Part shown: piece after piece, positions 15,353 to 23,432 of the stretch
Layout: each line of letters begins with the position of its first letter
How positions within the stretch are numbered: the first letter of the stretch is position 1
From: Actinomycetes bacterium
Lineage (GTDB): Bacteria > Actinomycetota > Acidimicrobiia > Acidimicrobiales > RAAP-2
Assembly (NCBI GenBank): GCA_021845725.1
Contig: JAJZVL010000027.1
Coordinates: forward strand, 1-33,413
Direction of reading: 5' to 3'
DNA length: 33,413 nt
The notes under the pieces: model-generated
What the model saw: only the letters and a program-made list of their open reading frames with translations
What the model was told of the DNA's origin: nothing
The model's database searches: none
Translations under genes and position numbers: made by a program

Positions 15353-16384
15353 GTGCCGGTCCACGCGGGAACGCACAACGACCTGCGCGACGTGACAGGG
15401 GTACGGGTCGGTCATGCCCAGCGCACCGACCACGGGTGGCTGAGTGGGGTGACCGTGGTGCTCCCGCCCCCGGAGGGGGCGACGTGTGGTGTCGACGTCC
15501 GCGGCGGTGCCCCGGGAACGAGGGAGACCGATCTTCTCGACCCGCGCAACACGGTCGAGCGTGTCCATGGGATCGTGCTCACCGGTGGCAGCGCCTACGG
15601 GCTCGCCGCCGTCGACGGCGTGGTCCACGCACTCGGCGACGCGCGGATCGGCTTCCCGGTGGGCGACGCCCCCCATGAGGTGGTCCCGATCGTCCCGGCT
15701 GCCGTGATCTTCGACCTCGGCCGCGGCGGAGACTTCGCGAGGCGCCCCACAGCGCAGGTCGGCCGCGAGGCGTATCTCTCCGCGATCGCCGGCACACCCC
15801 TGGCACCTCTCCAGGGCTGCGTCGGCGCAGGTACTGGGGCGTGCGCAGGCCGCCTGAAAGGCGGTGTTGGCTCTGCGAGCAGCGTGCTGGACGACGGCTC
15901 GACGGTCGCAGCACTGATGGTGGTGAACTCGCACGGAACGACCGTCGATCCGGCGACCGGGGCACTTCTCGGCGCAGCCTTCGGTCTCGCCGGAGAGTTC
16001 AGCGCGCTGCGGCCGACTGCGGCGCCGGGCGATGTGGGTGGGCCGGCACCGCGCACGCTCAACACGACGATCGGGGTCGTCGTGACGGACGTCGGGCTCA
16101 CGAAAGCGCAGTGCGCCAAGCTGGCAGGCGTGGCGCACGACGGGCTCGCGCGTGCGATCCACCCTGCGCACAGCCCCTATGACGGCGACACCGTGTTCGC
16201 AATGGCGACCGGCTCGCGAACGGGTCACGTCGAGCTCGCCTCCTTCTACTCCCTCCTCGAGGTCGCTGCGGACTGCGTCACCCGGTCGATCGTGCATGCG
16301 ATGCTGCACGCCGAATCGGTCGAGACCGAGGCCGGCCGGTGGCCCGCCTATCGCGACGTCCACCTCGAGACGGGGGCACCATGA
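15353..16384 (+). CDS. P1-family peptidase (S58, DmpA/NylC-type Ntn hydrolase)
   Basis: 343-residue member of the P1/DmpA family of self-cleaving N-terminal-nucleophile hydrolases, which cut beta-peptides, aminopeptide or omega-amide bonds (DmpA, BapA, 6-aminohexanoate-oligomer hydrolase NylC). Family signatures are VRVGHAQ (about 17-23), VHGIVLTGGSAYGLAA (71-86), GAGTGACAGRLKGGVGSAS (158-176) and the candidate processing site VVNSHG (190-195). By analogy with the Asn-Thr cleavage of NylC, cleavage would fall between Asn192 and Ser193, making Ser193 the nucleophile; this is inferred. GTG start with GGAG seven bases upstream. Its stop overlaps the dehydrogenase ATG (ATGA at 16381). Length is like the shorter actinobacterial members, about 340 residues. 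Confidence 0.88.
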   Translation: MPVHAGTHNDLRDVTGVRVGHAQRTDHGWLSGVTVVLPPPEGATCGVDVRGGAPGTRETDLLDPRNTVERVHGIVLTGGSAYGLAAVDGVVHALGDARIGFPVGDAPHEVVPIVPAAVIFDLGRGGDFARRPTAQVGREAYLSAIAGTPLAPLQGCVGAGTGACAGRLKGGVGSASSVLDDGSTVAALMVVNSHGTTVDPATGALLGAAFGLAGEFSALRPTAAPGDVGGPAPRTLNTTIGVVVTDVGLTKAQCAKLAGVAHDGLARAIHPAHSPYDGDTVFAMATGSRTGHVELASFYSLLEVAADCVTRSIVHAMLHAESVETEAGRWPAYRDVHLETGAP

Positions 16385-17847
16385 GCGCACCGATCGGCCG
16401 GCTCCCGTTCCCCCCAGGTCTCCCGATCGGAGACGGCTGGGACGTCTCGGTGCCGACGGCGCCCGTGATCTTCCCCTTCGACGGCACGGTGGTCGCCCGA
16501 GCGCCGGTGGGTTCCGTGCCTCACGCCAAGCGTGCGCTCGACGCCGCGGTGGATGCCGAGGCGGCGACCGCCGCGCTTCCCTCCCACGTGCGGCGTGTGG
16601 TGCTCTCGGAGGCAGCGGCCCGCATCACGCGAACAAGGCAAGCGTTCGAGGACCTCCTCGTGCTCGAGACGGGAAAGCCGCTGGTCGACTGCCGCACCGA
16701 GGTCTCACGTGCCATCGTCACGCTGCAATCCGCCGCTGAGGAGGTCGCACGGATCCACGGCGAGACGGTTCCACTCGACCTTCTCCCGTCGGGAGAGGGG
16801 CTCTTCGGCTTCTGGACCCGCGTGCCGATCGGCGTCGTGATCGGCATCACCGGGTTCAACTACCCGCTCCTGCTCGCCGCCCACAAGGTCGCTCCCTCGC
16901 TCGCTGCAGGCTGCCCCGTGATTTGCAAGCCCGCCCCGCAGACGCCGCTCGCGACGCTGTGGCTCGCCGACATCCTGCGTCGAGCTCTCACCGATGCCGG
17001 CTGCTCGCCCGCATCGGTCCAGGTCGTGACCGGTGGCGCCGACGTCGGGGCAGCCCTGACCACCGACAGCCGGATCGGGGCCGTGTCCTTCACCGGCTCC
17101 GCCGCTGTCGGCCATCGAATCGCGCGCGATGCCGCTCCGACCAAGACGCTGCTCGAGCTCGGGTCGAACTCGGCGCTCCTGGTCTGCAGCGACGCCGACC
17201 TCGACGCGGCCGCCGACGCCGTCGTCCGAGGTGGCTTCTACGCCTCGGGGCAGGCATGCATCTCCGTCCAACGAGTCGTGGTCCTCGAGGACGTCATCGA
17301 GCCCTTCACCGAGCGGCTCACCACCGCCATGAAGGACGTCTCCGTCGGCGATCCGCGCGACGCGGCGACGCGGGTGTCGTCGCTGATCGTTCCTTCAGCC
17401 GCAGCTCGCGTCGAGCAGTGGATCGAGCGGGCGGTGCACGACGGCGCGCAGGTGCTCTACCGGGGAGAGGGGCGCGCGAGCACGGTTGCTCCGACCGTGC
17501 TCACGAACGTGGAGGAGACCTGTGACGTGTGGCGCGAAGAGGTCTTCGGCCCAGTCGTCTGCCTGCGCTCGGTCTCTTCGGTCGAAGAAGGGTTCGAGAC
17601 GCTGAACCGCAGCCGGTACGGGCTCCATGCGAGCATCTACACGTCGTCGCTTGCCGTCGCCTTCGACGCGCTGCGACGGTGCAAGGTCGGCGGGGTCGTG
17701 GTGAACGAGGTACCCGGGTTCCGCGCGGACAACATGCCCTACGGCGGGGTCAAGGACTCGGGGTCGGGGCGTGAGGGCCCACGCTTCGCGATCGAAGAGC
17801 TGACCGTGACGCGCATGGCCGTCATCCGCCCAGGATCGGTGTCGTGA
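16381..17847 (+). CDS. NAD(P)-dependent aldehyde dehydrogenase
   Basis: Aldehyde dehydrogenase superfamily, 488 residues. The cofactor-binding loop GITGFNYPLLLAAHK replaces the more common PWN(Y/F)P. General base Glu259 lies in LLELGSNS and catalytic Cys293 in SGQACIS, with standard spacing. The GFNYP and ELGSNSA motifs point to the branch with non-phosphorylating glyceraldehyde-3-phosphate, phosphonoacetaldehyde and sulfolactaldehyde dehydrogenases, so the substrate may be a charged aldehyde. ATG at 16381 overlaps the P1 peptidase stop (ATGA), and its own TGA overlaps the next start (GTGA). It is distinct from the gabD-like enzyme at 6062-7441, so the locus has two aldehyde-oxidising steps or two substrates. 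Confidence 0.9.
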   Translation: MSAPIGRLPFPPGLPIGDGWDVSVPTAPVIFPFDGTVVARAPVGSVPHAKRALDAAVDAEAATAALPSHVRRVVLSEAAARITRTRQAFEDLLVLETGKPLVDCRTEVSRAIVTLQSAAEEVARIHGETVPLDLLPSGEGLFGFWTRVPIGVVIGITGFNYPLLLAAHKVAPSLAAGCPVICKPAPQTPLATLWLADILRRALTDAGCSPASVQVVTGGADVGAALTTDSRIGAVSFTGSAAVGHRIARDAAPTKTLLELGSNSALLVCSDADLDAAADAVVRGGFYASGQACISVQRVVVLEDVIEPFTERLTTAMKDVSVGDPRDAATRVSSLIVPSAAARVEQWIERAVHDGAQVLYRGEGRASTVAPTVLTNVEETCDVWREEVFGPVVCLRSVSSVEEGFETLNRSRYGLHASIYTSSLAVAFDALRRCKVGGVVVNEVPGFRADNMPYGGVKDSGSGREGPRFAIEELTVTRMAVIRPGSVS

Positions 17848-18644
17848 CGAGCGCCGGGCTGCCGCCGGCGCCCCCCTACGCAGCGCTCTTCCGCCTCGAC
17901 GGCCGTCGCGCGGTCGTGGTCGGCGCCGGAGGAGGGATCGGCCGGGAAGCGTCGCTCGCGCTCGCCGCCCACGGGGCTTCGGTCGTGTGCGCTGACGTCG
18001 CACGAGATCGGGCCACCGAGACCGCCAGGATGATCCAGGGGCGCGTCGCCGACGTCTACGTGCTCGACGTGCTCGACGCGGATGCAGTCGAAGAGGCGGC
18101 AAGCCGCCTGGAGCCGATCGACGTCCTCGTCTTCACGCCTGCGACCAACGTCCGCAAGCGACTGCTCGACTACACGACCGAGGAGTTCGACCGCGTCGTG
18201 GAGCTGAACTTGCGCGCATCGTTCAATCTCGTCCGTGCATTCGGCCGGCGGATGGCCTCTCGAGGACGTGGGAGCGTCGTCGGGTTCTCCTCGATCCGGG
18301 CGTTCACGGTTGAACCCGGCCAGGGCGTCTACGCGGCGACCAAGGCAGGGCTCGTGCAGCTCCTGCGCACCGCGGCGGCAGAGCTTGCCCCCCACGGCGT
18401 ACGTGTCAACGCCATCGCGCCGGGAGTCGTCGAGACCCCGCTGACCCGCCAGATCGCCGCAGACCCCGAGTGGCACGCCGCATATGCAGAGAAGTCCGCT
18501 CTCGGGCGATGGGCGCAGCCCTGGGAGCTGGCTGGAGCAGTGGTCTACCTCGCCTCGGACGCGTCGAGCTTCGTCACGGGGAGCGTGCTGACGGTCGACG
18601 GAGGCTGGACGGCCGTCGACGGACGCTACACACCGCCCGCATGA
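17844..18644 (+). CDS. Short-chain dehydrogenase/reductase (SDR)
   Basis: Classical SDR oxidoreductase, 266 residues, cytoplasmic NAD(P)-dependent alcohol/ketone enzyme. The Rossmann motif GAGGGIG is at residues 27-33. The catalytic Ser is 149 or 150 (GFSSIRAF), with Tyr163 and Lys167 (YAATK). The NAIAPGVVETPLT and LASDASSFVTGSVLTVDGG blocks are typical. The usual NNAG element reads TPATN here, a modest deviation. GTG start with AGGA eight bases upstream, overlapping the aldehyde dehydrogenase stop. Its own TGA overlaps the HAD gene ATG. In the operon it would supply or consume a hydroxy intermediate next to the aldehyde dehydrogenase. Confidence 0.92.
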   Translation: MTSAGLPPAPPYAALFRLDGRRAVVVGAGGGIGREASLALAAHGASVVCADVARDRATETARMIQGRVADVYVLDVLDADAVEEAASRLEPIDVLVFTPATNVRKRLLDYTTEEFDRVVELNLRASFNLVRAFGRRMASRGRGSVVGFSSIRAFTVEPGQGVYAATKAGLVQLLRTAAAELAPHGVRVNAIAPGVVETPLTRQIAADPEWHAAYAEKSALGRWAQPWELAGAVVYLASDASSFVTGSVLTVDGGWTAVDGRYTPPA

Positions 18645-19561
18645 CCCGCGGCACGGCCGACCGCCGCCGGGGATCCACGGGCTCTGAGCTTCGAGAGGTC
18701 GAGCGCCCGGAGCACGCCAGCGATCTCGTCGCGGACGTCAGCCTCGTGGTCACCGACCTCGACGGCACGTTATGGGGCTCGAGCACCGTCGTCCACGATC
18801 GGACGCTCATTGCCTTGAAGGCACTACGCGAGCGCGCTTTTCCGGTGCTCGTCGCGACCGGTCGCACCTGGAGGAGCGCCCGACGCCTGCTCGAGCGCAA
18901 CGACCTCGAGCTCCCGCTCGTCGCCCTCAACGGAGCGGTCTGCCTGGACGTCGACGGCTCGATCTTCCACCGCGTCACCTTCCCTCCGCCCGACGCCCTG
19001 GGCGTCCTCAGGGCGCTGAGGGAGTCGGAGCTCGCCCCCATCGTCCACATCGACTCGCCATCTGCGGACTCCGCCGCCGAACCCGGCGCTGCGCTGCTCG
19101 CCGGCCAGGCAGCCTTCTACGGTCAACGCCTGCTGCGCATCCCGCTCGACCTCTTGGTGCAGCGTGAACCGGTCCAGCAGTTCATCGCCTACGGTCCGCG
19201 CGAGAGTCTCGAGACCGCGGCCCGCGGCGCAGCGCCCCATGGGCATTGCACCATCAACTCGAACGCGCTCTTCGGCGGTACCGCGCTCACGGTCGACCCA
19301 TTCGGCGCGACCAAATGGCAGGGGGTCGAGCGCTTCTGCGAGATCCACGGGCTCGACCACCAGCGAGTGCTCGCGGTCGGCAACGGCGAGAACGACGTCG
19401 ACCTCCTCGAGCACGCACGCGTCGCGTGCGCGGTACGCGACGGCGCCGAGGAGGCGTTGGCCGTCGCCACCCACGTCATCGACTCGCCCGACGCAGGCGG
19501 CTGGGCAGCCGTCCTCGATCTGCTCCAATCCGCGGGTAACCAGGGCCGTTCGCGTCGATGA
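18641..19561 (+). CDS. HAD-superfamily hydrolase, Cof-type (class IIB)
   Basis: 306-residue haloacid-dehalogenase-type phosphatase with a C2B cap, acting on small phosphorylated metabolites. Motif I is DLDGT (Asp39 nucleophile, Asp41 acid/base), motif II is LVATGRTW, and motif IV is GNGENDVDLLEHA (247-259) with the Mg-binding acids. The N-terminal 35 residues are basic and not family-like, so a later start is possible, but the ATG at 18641 overlaps the SDR stop (ATGA) and keeps the coupling seen across the operon. Cof proteins dephosphorylate sugar or cofactor phosphates; a role in this catabolic set is unclear and may be detoxification of a phosphorylated intermediate. Confidence 0.88.
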   Translation: MTRGTADRRRGSTGSELREVERPEHASDLVADVSLVVTDLDGTLWGSSTVVHDRTLIALKALRERAFPVLVATGRTWRSARRLLERNDLELPLVALNGAVCLDVDGSIFHRVTFPPPDALGVLRALRESELAPIVHIDSPSADSAAEPGAALLAGQAAFYGQRLLRIPLDLLVQREPVQQFIAYGPRESLETAARGAAPHGHCTINSNALFGGTALTVDPFGATKWQGVERFCEIHGLDHQRVLAVGNGENDVDLLEHARVACAVRDGAEEALAVATHVIDSPDAGGWAAVLDLLQSAGNQGRSRR

Positions 19562-19625
19562 TCTCTGCGCCTGCTCCCGCACGCCTGTGCCCTTCTCCGT
19601 GCTCACGCGCACAGCGGTGCTTGCC

Positions 19626-20405
19626 ATGCTCGTGACCGTGCTCGGCAGCGCTGGCTCCTACCCCGCCCCGGGACGAGCATGCTCCTCCTACCTGGTCGAG
19701 GACCAGGGGTACCGGCTCCTGGTCGACTGCGGCAACGGGTCTGTGGCCAATCTCCTGCAGCGAGTGCGCGCCGACTCGATCGCCGCAGTCGTCATCACGC
19801 ACCGCCACGTCGACCACATGGCGGACCTGGTCGGCTTGTACCACCTCCTGCGCTTCCACGGCGGGCGCAAGGAGCGCTTGCCCGTCTACGCACCATCGGC
19901 CGTGCTCGAGGTAATGGAAGCGCTCCTCCCCGGTGACGATGCCTTGCACGACGTGTGCCGGTTCGAGACGGTCCACGCCGGCCATCGCCTCTCTCTCGGG
20001 CCCCTCGACGTCTCGCTGTTCGCAGCCGATCACCCCGTAGAGACCGTGGCCATGCGGGTGGAGTCCGCAGGGGGTCGACTCGCGTACAGCGCGGACTCCG
20101 GACCGACCCCCGAGCTGGCCCGCTGTGCAGCAGGGGCGGACCTCTTTCTCTGCGAGTCGACGTGGGCGGTGCCGATCGCGGGCCGCCCCGCCCACCTCCA
20201 TCTCGACGCTCGGGAGGCAGGCGAGATCGCGGCGCACGCCGGCGTCGGCTCGCTGGTGCTCACCCACGTCGCGTACCCGGGCACCGGTGCACGCGCGGTA
20301 CGCGAGGCGCGCGCGACCTTCGGGGGAACCATCATCGAAGCCTGCGACCTCCATGACCACGTGGTCGGATCGCTCCCCCCGCCACGAGCGTTCCCCCGAG
20401 ACTGA
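19626..20405 (+). CDS. Metallo-beta-lactamase-fold hydrolase (RNase Z-like)
   Basis: 259-residue MBL-fold hydrolase binding two metal ions. It starts MLVTVLGSAGSYP, the normal beginning of this actinobacterial group. The metal motif THRHVDH is at residues 58-64; further ligands are likely in the ADHPVET, SADSGPT and CESTW segments and in the final LTHV. The overall layout is closest to the RNase Z-like/phosphodiesterase branch. ATG at 19626 is preferred by family alignment from memory, though no good ribosome-binding site is seen; GTG at 19617 is an alternative. It begins 64 bases after the HAD gene and is probably the last gene of the rightward operon. Exact substrate unknown. Confidence 0.87.
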   Translation: MLVTVLGSAGSYPAPGRACSSYLVEDQGYRLLVDCGNGSVANLLQRVRADSIAAVVITHRHVDHMADLVGLYHLLRFHGGRKERLPVYAPSAVLEVMEALLPGDDALHDVCRFETVHAGHRLSLGPLDVSLFAADHPVETVAMRVESAGGRLAYSADSGPTPELARCAAGADLFLCESTWAVPIAGRPAHLHLDAREAGEIAAHAGVGSLVLTHVAYPGTGARAVREARATFGGTIIEACDLHDHVVGSLPPPRAFPRD

Positions 20406-20480
20406 AGCGCCGGCCGGGTGGGCGATATTGGGGACCATCGACCCTTTCGCTCCCGGCAAGATCGGATCAGGGTGCAACCG

Positions 20481-20537
20481 ATGGGAGTGGAGAGCAGGAT
20501 CCGCATGCAGCGCCGTAAGCCACACGCTGCGAACTAA
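20481..20537 (+). CDS. Possible 18-residue leader peptide upstream of the DksA-like gene
   Basis: A short frame from ATG 20481 encodes an 18-residue basic peptide (MGVESRIRMQRRKPHAAN). Its TAA (20535-20537) overlaps the AAAGGAGG ribosome-binding site of the next gene. No strong binding site precedes it. It could be a coupling leader, or the ATG could be chance. Low confidence. Confidence 0.2.
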   Translation: MGVESRIRMQRRKPHAAN

Positions 20538-20543
20538 AGGAGG
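20536..20543 (+). promoter_or_regulatory. Strong ribosome-binding site that points to an ACG start
   Basis: AAAGGAGG is the best ribosome-binding sequence in the neighbourhood. Five bases after it is ACG (20549), in frame with the DksA-like protein. No ATG, GTG, TTG or CTG occurs in any frame over the next 60 bases or so. Confidence 0.55.
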
Positions 20544-20548
20544 GCCCG

Positions 20549-21484
20549 ACGGAGAAGCCAAGAGCCCGGGACGACGGAGACGAGCGCGGCCGGGAGATCG
20601 AGGGGCCGCTCGAGGACGCCGCTTCGGTCTTGCACGAGCCGGTCGACCTCGAGCATTCCCTGCTCGACGAGGCAGAGCTCGGGACCGAGGAGGTTCCGCC
20701 CGCACTCGCAGAGATCTCCGAGATCGAGGCCGCCGAGGACGAGGCGACAGCGATGCTCGAGGCCGAGTCCATCGTCGAACCCCCGCCGACGGGCCAGAAC
20801 CCCGATGAGATCGTCCCCGAGGAGCTCGAAGAGCGCCTCGAGGACGAGGCGGAGCCAGCCGAGCTCCTCTCTTTGCACGACGAGGATCCGCTCTCCGAAG
20901 CCCTCCTCGACGAGGGTGGCCCCCTCGACGAATTCGAGGCCGACGCCGTCGAGGATGCGCTCGTGCGCGGAACCCAGCAAGGGACCGAGGACGCGCAACG
21001 CCCCGCCCTCGGACGACCGCTCTTCCAGCAAGTGCGGCTCGAAGGATCCCCCGAGCTGCCGTCTCCGCCAGAAAAGGCTGGAGAGACGCTCGACATCGAT
21101 CGTTTCAGGCAACTCCTCGAGGACGCTCGCGCCCACCTGCAGCGGCTCGTGGACGGGTTCGAGCACGAGGGGCTGAGGCGGGAGGACGAGCAAGAGGACC
21201 TGTCGTCCCTTTCGGTCGTCGACCAGCATCCAGCTGATCTGGGGACGGAGACGTTCGTCCGAGAACGCGATCTGTCCCTACGCGAGCAGGTCGAGGCCGA
21301 GCTCGCAGAAGTCAAGCAAGCCCTGCAGCGCCTCGAAGAGGGCGCCTATGGTCACTGCGAGGCCTGCGGCCGGCCGATCGACACCGATCGCCTCGTCGCC
21401 GAGCCGGCAACGCGCCTCTGCATCGACGACCAGCTCGAGCTCGAACGCGAGCTCGCATTCGAGCACCACGAGGTAGAGCCGTAA
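20549..21484 (+). CDS. DksA/TraR-type zinc-finger protein with long acidic N-terminal region
   Basis: C-terminal domain resembles the DksA/TraR C4 zinc-finger family: a helical segment (REQVEAELAEVKQALQRLEEG) followed by YGHCEACGRPI and RLCIDDQ. Only three zinc Cys remain; the fourth position is Asp (CxxD), as in some actinobacterial relatives. The preceding 200 or so residues are very rich in Glu, Asp, Leu and Ala, with no fold I recognise. Such proteins may bind the secondary channel of RNA polymerase, but that is only inferred. The first conventional start is TTG at 20630 (284 residues) without a ribosome-binding site; ACG at 20549 has AAAGGAGG five bases upstream and gives 311 residues. 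It stands alone after the MBL gene and is convergent with a cupin. Confidence 0.8.
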   Translation, partial: TEKPRARDDGDERGREIEGPLEDAASVLHEPVDLEHSLLDEAELGTEEVPPALAEISEIEAAEDEATAMLEAESIVEPPPTGQNPDEIVPEELEERLEDEAEPAELLSLHDEDPLSEALLDEGGPLDEFEADAVEDALVRGTQQGTEDAQRPALGRPLFQQVRLEGSPELPSPPEKAGETLDIDRFRQLLEDARAHLQRLVDGFEHEGLRREDEQEDLSSLSVVDQHPADLGTETFVRERDLSLREQVEAELAEVKQALQRLEEGAYGHCEACGRPIDTDRLVAEPATRLCIDDQLELERELAFEHHEVEP

Positions 21485-21520
21485 GGGGCGGAGCGCGCCG
21501 TTCCTCTGGCTCTCAGGTGG

Positions 21521-21535
21521 CTGGCCAAGGGCCAG
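21521..21535. terminator. Hairpin between convergent genes, possible bidirectional terminator
   Basis: CTGGCC-AAG-GGCCAG forms a perfect 6-bp GC-rich stem with a 3-base loop in the 54-base gap between the DksA-like and cupin genes. There is no T-run, which is common for actinobacterial hairpins but leaves the role uncertain. Confidence 0.35.
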
Positions 21536-21538
21536 GGC

Positions 21539-21880
21539 TCAGAGCGAGACGTAGAGCTTACGCAGCGTGTCGCGGACACGCCATTCGGTGCGGTCACCGG
21601 CGCACAGCCTCACCAGCACACCAGGGCGCAGGTCGATGGTCTCGCCGTCGTCGAAGCGGAGCGTGGCATCCCCGGAGAGGACGACGAAGATCTCGTCGCT
21701 CTCCACATCCCGGACACAACCGGCGGTCATCTCCCAGACACCCGCCTCGGCGCCGTTCCCCAGATCGGTGATCGCGCAGTAGCGGGCGGTGGGATCTCCC
21801 TCCAGGACCTCCGTGCCCGCCGGAATGGATACCTCCAGCGGGACTGCGCCCGCGTCAGCAGCCAGCAGACGGCTGCTCAC
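21539..21880 (-). CDS. Small cupin-domain protein (paralogue of the one at 5650-6012)
   Basis: 113-residue cupin of the DUF861/COG3450 type. It aligns along its length with the cupin at 5650-6012: both show GVWExTxG, a DE(I/F)xxVLxG core strand, a DxGExI turn, AGxxxxW and a terminal TLRKxYV. The N-terminal half differs, and here the possible His ligand of the other copy is replaced, so metal binding is doubtful. It lies downstream of the MFS transporter on the same strand after a 153-base gap and is convergent with the DksA-like gene. Function is unknown; small-molecule binding is likely from the fold. Confidence 0.78.
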   Translation of the reverse strand: MSSRLLAADAGAVPLEVSIPAGTEVLEGDPTARYCAITDLGNGAEAGVWEMTAGCVRDVESDEIFVVLSGDATLRFDDGETIDLRPGVLVRLCAGDRTEWRVRDTLRKLYVSL

Positions 21881-22033
21881 CGGACGGCGACGAGCTCGAT
21901 GCGACCGATCGCGCGTCGCCGGCGATCGTGCCGCTGGGGGGATGCTGGCCGGTCACGGCGACGACCATAGCCTGTCGCTCATGACGCCGACCCGACGTGC
22001 CGCCATACCCGGGTGGCAGCCAGAGCTCCTCAC

Positions 22034-23314
22034 CTACCGCTCATCGGCGGCGGGCCCGGCCTGGCTCCGAACGCGCTCATCGGCCCGCCGAGCGACGGGG
22101 ACGGCGCCGAGCACGACGATCGTGGCAGCGATCCCCACGACCGCGGCATAGCCGTAGGCCCAGTCGGCGCCACGCGTGTACAACAGCCCCATGATGAGGT
22201 TCCCGAGGAACAGCCCGACGCTGCGCGAGGCACCCAGTGCCCCGAAACCACGCCCTGCCTCACGACCCGGTCTGAGCACGGACATGAGCGCGGGCTCGAC
22301 GGTTGTCACGACGCCGAGCGAGAACCCCAGCGCGGCCACACCGACCAGCAGCACCCCGACCGTCAGGTGGGCTGCAGCACCGACTGCGAGCAGCACGGCA
22401 CCGACGACCGCGAACAGGTACCCGAAGGCACCGAGCGCGCGGAAGCGCTCGGCGATCCCGCTCCCGAGCCTTGGACCCATGAGGTACCCGGTCGCAGCGG
22501 ACACCACGTTGAACAGCAGGAACGCACCGATCCCGAATGCCCTGTCGCCGCTTCCCTGCGCCGTCGTGAGGATCGGGAAGCCGACGCTGTAGTACGTGAA
22601 GCCGAACAGCGCCGACGCAGTCAGCAGTGGGACGGCACCGGGAAGCCGCGTGCGCCTGGACCCGCTCGCTCCGGGGTCGCTCGGCTCCGCGTGCTTCGGC
22701 ACCGCACGGCCGGTGCTGCACAGGGTCAACGAGAAGGTCGCGGCAGACAACGGCAGCACGCTGGCGAGGAAGATCCAGCTGAACGCGACGTGCTCGACGA
22801 CTGCGATCAGCACGTAGACGCCCGCGAGTGCCCCACCACCGATGTCAAGGGCATGGAGGAACCCGAACACCGAGCTCCGATCAGCTTCGTCCGGCGCCGC
22901 CTCCACCAGCATGACCCTGCGAGAGGGGGTTCGCAGGTTGCGCGCCCACCACCCTGCGCACAGAAGGCCGATCGCGGCCGCCGGGTTCGCCCAGAGCGCC
23001 GACAACGAGAGCAAGGGGATCAAGGCGTTACCGCCGATGGCGACCCTGCGGTGGCCGATCCGATCCCCGAGCAAGGCGCCCAGCCACGCGAACAGCGTGC
23101 CGCCCCCATACGCGAGGGCACTCGCCAGGCCGAACTCCCATACCGGCTGGTGCAGTTCCAGGACCAGGAACAGTGGAAAACCCGCCCATACCGCTTGGTA
23201 GCCGGTGTCGGAGAAAAAGGCCGAGAGGGAGATGGCCCAGACGTTCCGGGTGCGCCACCGAACCGAGCGCCGCTCGCTCGCTGCTGAGGCTTCAGGCAGG
23301 TCTTCTGTCGTCAC
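22034..23314 (-). CDS. Major facilitator superfamily transporter
   Basis: 426-residue membrane protein with a pattern of about 12 hydrophobic segments. The cytoplasmic loop between helices 2 and 3 reads GALLGDRIGHRRVA, matching the MFS signature GxLaDrxGxRRv. The central loop (about residues 195-220) is basic and hydrophilic (SDPGASGSRRTR). It is likely a proton-coupled exporter or sugar/drug permease; no substrate clue is visible. GTG start at 23314 with a weak ribosome-binding site. It is downstream of threonine ammonia-lyase (118-base gap) and upstream of the second cupin, all on the same strand, so a loose operon is possible. Confidence 0.87.
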   Translation of the reverse strand: MTTEDLPEASAASERRSVRWRTRNVWAISLSAFFSDTGYQAVWAGFPLFLVLELHQPVWEFGLASALAYGGGTLFAWLGALLGDRIGHRRVAIGGNALIPLLSLSALWANPAAAIGLLCAGWWARNLRTPSRRVMLVEAAPDEADRSSVFGFLHALDIGGGALAGVYVLIAVVEHVAFSWIFLASVLPLSAATFSLTLCSTGRAVPKHAEPSDPGASGSRRTRLPGAVPLLTASALFGFTYYSVGFPILTTAQGSGDRAFGIGAFLLFNVVSAATGYLMGPRLGSGIAERFRALGAFGYLFAVVGAVLLAVGAAAHLTVGVLLVGVAALGFSLGVVTTVEPALMSVLRPGREAGRGFGALGASRSVGLFLGNLIMGLLYTRGADWAYGYAAVVGIAATIVVLGAVPVARRADERVRSQAGPAADER

Positions 23315-23432
23315 GTTCGTCGCATCTCATCTGCAGTCGCGTCAGGGCGGCCGCACCGCGGGTTCCACAATCCCCTCACAGCCTGCTGCGGCCCTCCGCA
23401 CAACGAAGGCCGCTCATCGCCACGAAGAGCGG

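Noticed and set aside
22013-23287. 424-codon plus-strand frame opposite the MFS gene
   Set aside because: Low-complexity hydrophilic antisense product; the minus strand shows the MFS loop motif.
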